This document shows, piece after piece, positions 57,174 through 64,000 of a stretch of DNA of 64,000 nt. Each line of letters starts with the position of its first letter. Within the stretch, counting starts at the first letter, position 1. The position numbers were made by a program, and so were the translations under genes. The DNA comes from Armigeres subalbatus. Its lineage: Eukaryota; Arthropoda; Insecta; Diptera; Culicidae. The DNA lies in NCBI RefSeq assembly GCF_024139115.2, contig NW_026942513.1, positions 156,226 through 220,225 of the forward strand. Reading direction: 5' to 3'. The notes beneath the pieces were generated by a model. The model had not been told where the DNA came from. It made no database searches and saw only the letters and a program-made list of their open reading frames with translations.

Positions 57174-57873
57174 AACAGAATACATATTAATTTTCATCAA
57201 AACGTTCATGTTATTATGTATGATACTGCCATCCGTCTTTTCATTTCATCTTTTCAGAAATCAAGAACCCTATTTTTCAATCTTTGAACAAGAATATTCC
57301 CCGATTTAAACCAGGACATTTTTTGACGAACTATTGGTTTTCTAACTCGGAAGACAGCATAAATCTAAAACTAGCTGGTGTTGAGGAAAGGTCCTCCCTC
57401 ATCCAGGACATGGATGGAATTGGAACTTGGTGAGAGAATTCCATTATATACTTGCCTACTTATATTGAAACTGTATGATTAAATACCATATAAAAAACCA
57501 TCAGGGCACCCGATTGAAGCGATTTGGATAGGAAGAGTGGAATCGCCAACTTCCTATTGTTAACATCTCGTGGATAAATGGCGGGCTCTTCTCCTCATCT
57601 ATTGGGTCAATCTGGGAAACGAGGGCTAGATTATATTATTGTGTGTACGAACTTTCTTCTGGAAGGAGATTCTCTATTCATCCCGTGGATTCGCATAAGT
57701 GTCTTTGCTTATGGAACCACCCCATCCATTTTGGCCCTTCATACAGGAGTTTGATGAAATACAAACAGTAGTATAATCATGATCAAATCGTTTTCCAGAT
57801 ATGGCCAGTGCTATCGGCAGGTGCCTTGCTTCCATAGATGGTAGTATCATCATCATCATCATCATCATCATTA
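57174..57873 (+). repeat. Dispersed repeat copy B with (ATC)n tail
   Basis: Second copy of the repeat at 45306-46003, in the same orientation, with a longer (ATC)n tail at 57846-57872. The two copies bracket array 2. Confidence 0.75.
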
Positions 57874-59840
57874 TTCTATAAAACGATGACACCATGCTGA
57901 GTGCATCGTCCGGCAAGTCGTTGCCAGCAAGAAGGTCAAATTACAAACCTCGTTGACGGCAACGTACCCTGCTGTGGGAACGCAACCCTTAACGCATACG
58001 TTGCATTTCATTATTTACAGTACAAGCATATATCAATTACCAATAGTCAATAGCAGTCCAGGCGTCTATCTCTTACTCTGTTTCCCACTCTTCTATCTCT
58101 GTTATTTTCTGTAGACTTATGTAGACTTAATTTAGAATAAAACTTATTTGGAAATAAAGCGAAACATTCAAGATTCAACAGTGAAGGTGTAAGGTTGTTC
58201 TGACTACTGATGACAACCCATCATACAGCGCAGTTACATGTCTCCTACCAAGCTTAGAAAGATGGTTGTTCTTCCGAAGGCATATGTGGATTGTAAAAAA
58301 AGCCAGACGCAGGACTTTTATACCTCTGGCGCCGCCTAAAAGGGAGTTTGATAGAGAAATGTAGTTCTTGTGGCAGTACATTCCATCCTAAACTAAGCCT
58401 TTTTGCAGCATAGTGCTCCTAATAGCGTAGCTGACCGAGAATCCAACTCGCCACCCATGAATTGTTACTGCTGTGTCTTTCCTACCCAGGCCAACTGCGC
58501 ACCGTTTATGTCCTGCAGAGTTAAATTAATTGGATAAGTTATTATAATCTAATGGCGGGTAAGTGGTAATCACAAATCCTTGGCTAGATATCATGCCATA
58601 GCGAGTATGATGTAATCCGTTTCCATTACTTTAGCATAGATCATCGGCTAATTCCACTTTGACCCAGTCAGACAACGTGCGAAAATTCCATAATACCAGT
58701 CGCGGCTCTCATTCCGGAAAATGAGTTTAGCATATCTATGTGTCTATCCGTATGTTCAGTGTGGAAGAGGCGTAGCCAACGAAAATCAATTGATTGATGG
58801 CTATTGCCGTACATGCACTCGTACGAGCAAGAATCGGGCCAATGGTGTACTTAAGTCCACCAGTGGGGTCGAGCAGGGTCGCCGGCGACGCAGCGGAGGT
58901 CATTATTCATCATTTTTTTGTAATACGGAACTTTGTCATTTAGCTTTGAATGGGAGTTTTTTCTATAGATGCTTCCAGCGTGTTCCGTGCGGCGTTAGGG
59001 TAATCATATTCGCACAAAATGCTGTGCGACTCAGAAGAAGCTGTAGTTCAAATCGCTGGAATATTCCTGTGGCAAATAATTTGGTAACTCTATTTCATCA
59101 ATCGGTTAAATATGCAAAAACTTGACGGCGGCATCCTACACTTGTAGATGACCATCAGTAGCAATATCCACTCAATATAACGATAATTAGCTGTGTGATA
59201 AATCGTAGTTGACAGTCTCGCTCTCTCGAGGCAGGAACAATAGTGACAATGCCAGTTCTGTCGCAGGGTGCGTGCGTATGATGCTGACAAGTAGATGTAC
59301 GTACAGAAGCTACAGGACAAGCCAATTAACTTGATGGCACTCAGCTGGTCGGTTGGCTGTGACAGCAAGTGGTTTCGAATGGAGAACGAATGCAAAGGAT
59401 TGAACGTTGATAAGAGGTTCTTGATTTTGAGCGGTAGAAATATATTAATCGACTGAAGGAGTTTTTTTGTGTCTGTTTGATATGGTAGAAAATTATTTCA
59501 TTCAAAACACTCATAATAGTGGAAAATATAAAGACACTTTTACTAATTTTCACCATAATTTTGTTAAAGATTTGAAAGGCATCTCCACTTTGCCCAATTG
59601 TACATGGCAATAACATTAGTATTTCTATTCCAATTTAAACGACACCATCAGCTCAAAATGGGTATAATAAAACAAATTTAAAAGCAATTTTCATCATACT
59701 TCGATTGGTGACAACCAAATTATGTAAAATTTTCTCACAATCTGCACACCTAGCCATCATCGACATCGAAGAAAACGACGACGACGCATTAAACTTTCAT
59801 TAGCGGGCTTCCAGTTGCTTGAATGAGAAGCAATTTCTCG
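57874..59840. other. Unassigned DNA, no gene supported
   Basis: A 134-codon plus frame (58721-59125) and minus frames near 59.1-59.6 kb have no recognisable domains. The stretch 58200-58720 has the look of decayed transposon DNA but was not placed. Confidence 0.4.
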
Positions 59841-59849
59841 GAACATGAC

Positions 59850-60430
59850 CTATAGTGGGTAGCAAAATACCCGGCCACCTTCCACTAGCTTTGTGTTCCA
59901 CCTCGCGCCAATAGTCAACGACGCCAATGCCAACGGGCGGTAGCCTGAAATTGAGCCATATAATGGCGTGTGGCTTGAGAGTTCCGTTTTTTGCCCTTGC
60001 GCTTCCTTCCTGCCCCCGCCCGTTCGCCGGAAAAATTACCCCATCGCAAACCGCGTGCCATCCCGCGCGGATTCCTACGTCGCCGCCCCATCGAGCGCGA
60101 ACGACCTCAAAGATTTCGGTATTAGCATAACTTTAGGCGAACCCGTCGTAACAGCGAGAGCGCGCGCGGTAGCGTGACGCGACGCGACGGCAAAAGGTGG
60201 TGGCGAATCGATTTTTTATCGCAAACCGCTGCCATTTTCGCGGGTGACTTACATCGTCCACCGACCGCGTCCTTGGTAGGAGGTGGTATCCCCAGTAACT
60301 TTGGTATGGAGTGCAAGTGCAGAAATGGCTGTGGTACTTTTTTTCTTCCTCTCACTCGGTTCTATGGAAGGCGCCTGAATAAAGATGCCCTGCGGGTTTG
60401 TTGCGTTGTTGTTGCTGCACTTTTGGGCGG
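59850..60430. other. GC- and CpG-rich island
   Basis: A sharp change from AT-rich surroundings: many CGCG, GCGCG and GACGCGACG runs (60020-60200), with ATCGCAAACCGC occurring twice (60044 and 60220). Short frames exist in all phases but none is convincing. It may be a promoter, enhancer or 5' leader of a host gene. Confidence 0.4.
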
Positions 60431-60659
60431 AAAATATGCAAAAGTAATTTCGTGATAAAAATTTAGTAGCGTTTTTTTTTCAACGTTGAGAGTTGGTTGA
60501 GAGGTTGCAATTTTATAAATGGTAGAAATTTTGCTTTCACCTTGCAGGCACTATAAGAGAGAATGCAGCTTCGTTCACTTACGGCTGAAAATTTGACATA
60601 AATTGGCAAACAAAAAATTTTGCAGGATTTATCATATAGAGTGCGACTTTTAGTAAATC

Positions 60660-61850
60660 TAGCAAGGGCAACTAATACAAAAAGATTTCCTGTGGAATTA
60701 TAAGAGTTCCTTCGAAAATTACCTGCAGCAATTTTTTCGGAATTCTAGGAATTCCTTCGACAATGGATCCGATATCTCCTGAAAATGAATCTTCGGGCAT
60801 CCTAAGATTTCTGAAGGAGTTCCGGAGAATCCTGTAGAAATTCTACTGAAAAACCCTACGAAAATTCTAAAAAAATGGTAATTCCTTCAGAAATTAATGC
60901 TGGAATCCTTGCTGAATTTGTCTAGCTGGACTTCTTCCAGAAATTTCTCCAGAAGTGCTTTCTGAAAATATATAAATGAATTCTTCATGGAAACCTGTCA
61001 GAGAAAATTCCTCCAAAAGTTTCTCCTGGATTTTTTCCAAGATTGCTCCCCGGAAATACTACAGGGTTTTTCTTGGAATTTCTTCAGTAATTCATCTTGA
61101 TATTTCTTCTCCAGAGATTCCTCATGGAGCTTCTCCAGGACTTCGTCCTGGATTTCTTCAAGGAGTTTGCCTTGAAATATCTCTAGGTTTTCTTCTTAAG
61201 TTTCCTCCCGGATTTTCCCAAGAGCTCTTCATAAATTTTCTGCAGGCATTTCTCCTAGATTTTCTCGAGGAGTGTCTTTTGGATTTTCTTCGAGTATTCA
61301 TAAAAAAATGTAGGAATCCTTAGAAGAATTTCTTGATAAATTCCTGAAGAACTTCCTGACAAATGGTTGAGGGAGTCTCTGGAGAAATTGCGATATCATT
61401 TATAGGGGAATTTGTTGGGAAATTTCTGAAAAGGCTCTTGGAGGAATTTCCGGGTGAATTACTTAGTGATTTTATGGGGGAATAGCAGGCTGAATTCTTG
61501 GAACCTTTCCTTGGAACCTTTTCTAGGGGAAAGCTGAAGGAACTCCTGGTCTAGCGGAACTCCTGGAAGAATTTCTACTGAATCTGTTTTTTTTTTATTT
61601 GAGCTTTTTTTAAGAATCTTCGGGGAATTTCTGAAGGAACATTGAAATAAATGCAAGGAAGAATTTTTTAACAAATCACGGATGATTTTTTCTAGGATTT
61701 GAAGAGCTCGTTGGGAAACATTTCAAAGAACACATTTGTACTTTTCCAGAAGATTCTGAAACTTCTTAAGCACTTCCTGCTGAATTTATCTTAAAGTTCA
61801 ATCTGGAATTTATCCAGTGGTTCCTTTCGGATTTTAAACACATTTTCTAA
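60660..61850. repeat. Degenerate GAATTTCTCC-type repeat block
   Basis: Loose tandem repeats around GGAATTTCTCCAG and TTCCTCC in one orientation, with changes of strand bias near 61330. Same class as the blocks at 6.4-8.0 and 23.2-23.5 kb. The 115-codon frame 60976-61323 follows the repeat. Confidence 0.65.
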
Positions 61851-61872
61851 TTTTCTACACCCAATAAGCGGA

Positions 61873-61910
61873 TGCAAGATTTTAATACAGTTCTGTATTA
61901 AAATCTTGCA
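61873..61910. repeat. Perfect 38-bp palindrome
   Basis: TGCAAGATTTTAATACAG is followed by TT and its exact reverse complement (18-bp arms). A TA-rich stretch (about 61930-61946) lies just downstream. Confidence 0.85.
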
Positions 61911-62049
61911 AAATCTGTATAAAATTTTTAATATATATATATATAATGAACGTGTTTCGTATTAGACCGGGTGTTCAGTTCTGTTTTGTACGGTCGGAAA
62001 ATATATAGTTCGGGATTGATTATTATTTATTCTGAATGACCTGTGCAGT

Positions 62050-62360
62050 ACCTAACAGTCGTCTCCATTCAGCTCAGTGTTATTGTCTGACATTTTGGGT
62101 ACGTGACCGGCCCACCGCAGTTTTCCGATTTTCGCGATGTGAACGGTGGATGATTTATCTAACAGCTGTTCTAACCCGTGATTCATTCGCCTTCTTCATG
62201 TACCGTCTTCTATTTGCACCCCGCCATAAATGGTACGCAACACTTTTCTTTCGAAAACTCCAAGTGCGCGTTGGTCTGCTACGAGGATCGTCCTGGTCTC
62301 GTGTCTGTAGAGAGCTACCGGTCTTATGAGCGTTTTGAAGATAGTCAGTTTAGTAACTAC
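62050..62360 (-). pseudogene. RTE-type LINE RT C-terminal fragment
   Basis: On the minus strand: KLTIFKTLIRPVALYRHETR, then LGVFERK-type and IYGGVQ-type motifs, and RLRWAGHV-like sequence equivalents in shifted frames. These are the usual last parts of RTE RTs and parallel the plus-strand copy at 4230-4400. Truncated on both sides. Confidence 0.6.
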
Positions 62361-62398
62361 TATAGTAGTTAGTATTTCCTTCCATGATGCGTCTCCGA

Positions 62399-62476
62399 AT
62401 TGGAAGTGCTAAATGAACATTGAACTGCGGGGCGGCAATGTCCCAGTGGGGGAAGTAATGCCAATGAGAAGAAGAC
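62399..62476 (+). mobile_element. SINE 3' end fragment with AAG tail
   Basis: Starts TGGAAGTGCTAAATGAACAT, continues GGCGGCAATGTCCCAGTGGG and ends AATGCCAATGAGAAGAAG. This is the 3' body and tail of the Feilai-like SINE whose 5' part is seen at 46027-46243. The 5' part is missing here. Confidence 0.7.
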
Positions 62477-62884
62477 GTGCTTATCCCTACCCTTCCGTTT
62501 TACTCCCTCCAAAGCGATGATGAATAGCAGACACGAAAGACCATCGACTTAAACAACCTTATCAGTTTATCCGAAAATCCGTGCTCGTGCATTACTCGCC
62601 ATTACAAGTACCTACCCAAGTAACCAACAAGCATTAATTATTGCATGTAATCAATCAAAGATTAGCATATTAAATGCTAATTGCATTAGATTAGTTTTAA
62701 CGATGTAAAGATGCATTCATTTATCAACTGTCGATACACTTGTTCAGCATTACGAATGCAGCGATACTTTACTTATGTTTTATTGCAACATGTTAAAGTA
62801 ATGAAGCATTATTTCGGACGTAAAAGGGCCTTTTTACACTTTAAGTCAACTTTAATGGCTGTAGTATTTGCTAGCATATATAGC

Positions 62885-63470
62885 GCCATGGTTACTTGGG
62901 TAGGATTGATATTCGATCCTACTCTAAGTTGGAAGGCTCATGTGGACAATCTTAGGAGCGATATATTGTGGAATATTCTGGAGAATCTCTAAATTCCTTC
63001 CAACGAAATAACTCATCACTATGTACCAAGCATTCGTTCAGTCTAAACTGCAATATTTAGTGCCTATCTGGGGAGCTAAAACTGTCTTGAAACCACTGCA
63101 ATCTACACAAAACCGCTGCCTGAAAATAGTTTATGGTAAACCACAATTATCTGCTACCTTTGCCCTGTATTCAAATGCAGCCCCGTACACCAGTCCAATT
63201 TAGCCTTGCGTGAGCTACAGACTTTGATAACCATGCAGAATCTACTATACAATACCAAGTTCCATCACAACTGCATTCTCCGGAGACATGATCATTGATC
63301 ACTCACATGAAACCAGGAATCGGACCAACTTGTACATGGCACGTAGAAACACAGAAACTGGGAAAAAATCGTTCTCTCATTATGGAAATTGTCGATACAA
63401 TGCTGCTGTGAAGCAGCTGCTAAGAAACAACCTTAGTCAATATTTGATGTAATCTCTCGCCTTCGAACTG
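62885..63470 (+). pseudogene. LINE RT C-terminal fragment (CR1/Jockey-like)
   Basis: TWVGLIFDPTLSWKAHVDNL matches the 'LGV.LD..L.W..H' motif after the RT palm. MYQAFVQSKLQYLVPIWGAK then LKPLQSTQNRCLKIVYGKP follow at 63021-63150, and LRELQTLITMQNLLYN-type sequence in another frame. Frame shifts and stops are frequent. Confidence 0.7.
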
Positions 63471-63519
63471 CAGCGAGTTCGCGTTATCAGCGGTGTCTCG
63501 ATCGAGCTTTATATCGCCT

Positions 63520-64000
63520 CACTGCTCCACCACCGACTGGACGCACCAGATTGATCGTTAGTGCTAGACCCTGCCTCCCTGTCAGTCAATGGCACGCAAA
63601 CTTCCCAGGAACTGTACTACTCCTAACTCCTCCTCATCACATTCGGCCATTAGTAGACCCTGCTTCCCTGACAGGAACTGGACTACTCCTAACTCTTTCT
63701 CGTCACGCGAAACAACAATGCTTTCGTCCTCGTCACATTCGGCTAGTGGTAGACCCTGCTTTCCTGACAGATAACAAATACTGGTATATGTCTGGCCGAA
63801 GCCAGTGATGCTACGCCCATAACGAAGTTAAAACCATTTGTAGACCAGCCGAGCTTTGCATCATCTTACTGATCTACCATCGTCTTGACGCACCTAATTT
63901 CTCGCGTGAACGGTACGCAAACTTCCCAGGAACTGGACTACCTCTTAACTCCTCTTCGTCACGGCAAACTGCTACAACCAGCTTTATCAAACCCATTGTT
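63520..64000 (+). repeat. Irregular tandem repeat of TAGACCCTGC and CAGGAACTG blocks
   Basis: TAGACCCTGC(C/T)TCCCTG recurs at about 63563, 63654 and 63749, and CAGGAACTGGACTAC-type blocks at 63607, 63670 and 63929. The frames at 63551-63808 and 63589-63774 follow these repeats. The region continues past the window edge. Confidence 0.55.

Noticed and set aside
60976..61323. 115-codon plus frame rich in Phe, Leu and Ser
   Set aside because: It follows the degenerate GAATTTCTCC repeat; periodicity of the DNA explains the composition.

Overview
The window looks like a piece of a large, transposon-rich insect genome, most likely a culicine mosquito (Aedes-like). The basis is a well-conserved arthropod neurexin-1 gene split by very large introns, many decayed RTE, Jockey and CR1/L2-group LINEs, BEL/Pao retrotransposons, a tRNA-derived Feilai-like SINE, and many foldback MITEs. 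No virus, toxin, bacterial operon or CRISPR array was recognised.

Host gene. Four minus-strand exons of neurexin-1 (Nrx-1) can be read: 26908-26748, a 27-nt microexon 26622-26596, 10675-10517 and 10443-10291. They encode most of the second LNS (laminin-G-like) domain and the start of the linker to the third. All internal junctions fall between codons. The microexon sits exactly where vertebrate neurexins have the alternatively spliced SS2 insert. It is 125 bp from the upstream exon and 15.9 kb from the next one. Most of the window is therefore probably Nrx-1 intron, though upstream and downstream exons lie outside it.

Layout. 1-4.4 kb: two head-to-head RTE-type LINE relics, one split by a 1.2-kb palindromic hAT-like element with a perfect 8-bp target duplication. 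4.7-10.2 kb: a 141-bp MITE, a foldback repeat and degenerate intronic repeats. 10.3-10.7 kb: Nrx-1 exons. 11.7-15.5 kb: a DNA transposon with about 540-bp terminal inverted repeats and a broken transposase. 17.1-23.2 kb: tandem array 1 (23-bp palindromic unit, roughly 250 copies). 23.2-25 kb: LINE fragments. 26.6-26.9 kb: Nrx-1 exons. 27.7-31.5 kb: a nearly intact CR1/L2-group LINE whose ORF1 and ORF2 are separated by one in-frame UAG. 32.2-38.8 kb: a BEL/Pao element on the minus strand, itself hit by a MITE and a small retroposon. 38.9-41.6 kb: a second BEL fragment and a LINE RT fragment. 41.6-47.2 kb: minisatellites, a TIR-bounded element with three 167-bp tandem units, LINE 3' ends, a SINE and an unidentified coding-like stretch. 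49.4-56.1 kb: tandem array 2, the same repeat as array 1 in inverse orientation. 56-64 kb: a repeat copy, a GC-rich island, degenerate repeats and LINE/SINE fragments.

Most interesting architecture. The two roughly 6-kb arrays share homologous flanking DNA, so the array appears to be an internal part of a hAT-like mobile element. They are inverted relative to each other and flank the LNS2 exon plus the SS2-position microexon of Nrx-1. If one pre-mRNA contains both, they could pair over kilobases, which is the configuration known to favour exon circularisation or skipping and to generate double-stranded RNA. The giant open frames in the arrays (up to 2,034 codons) are best explained by a stop-free 23-bp unit, not by a real protein.
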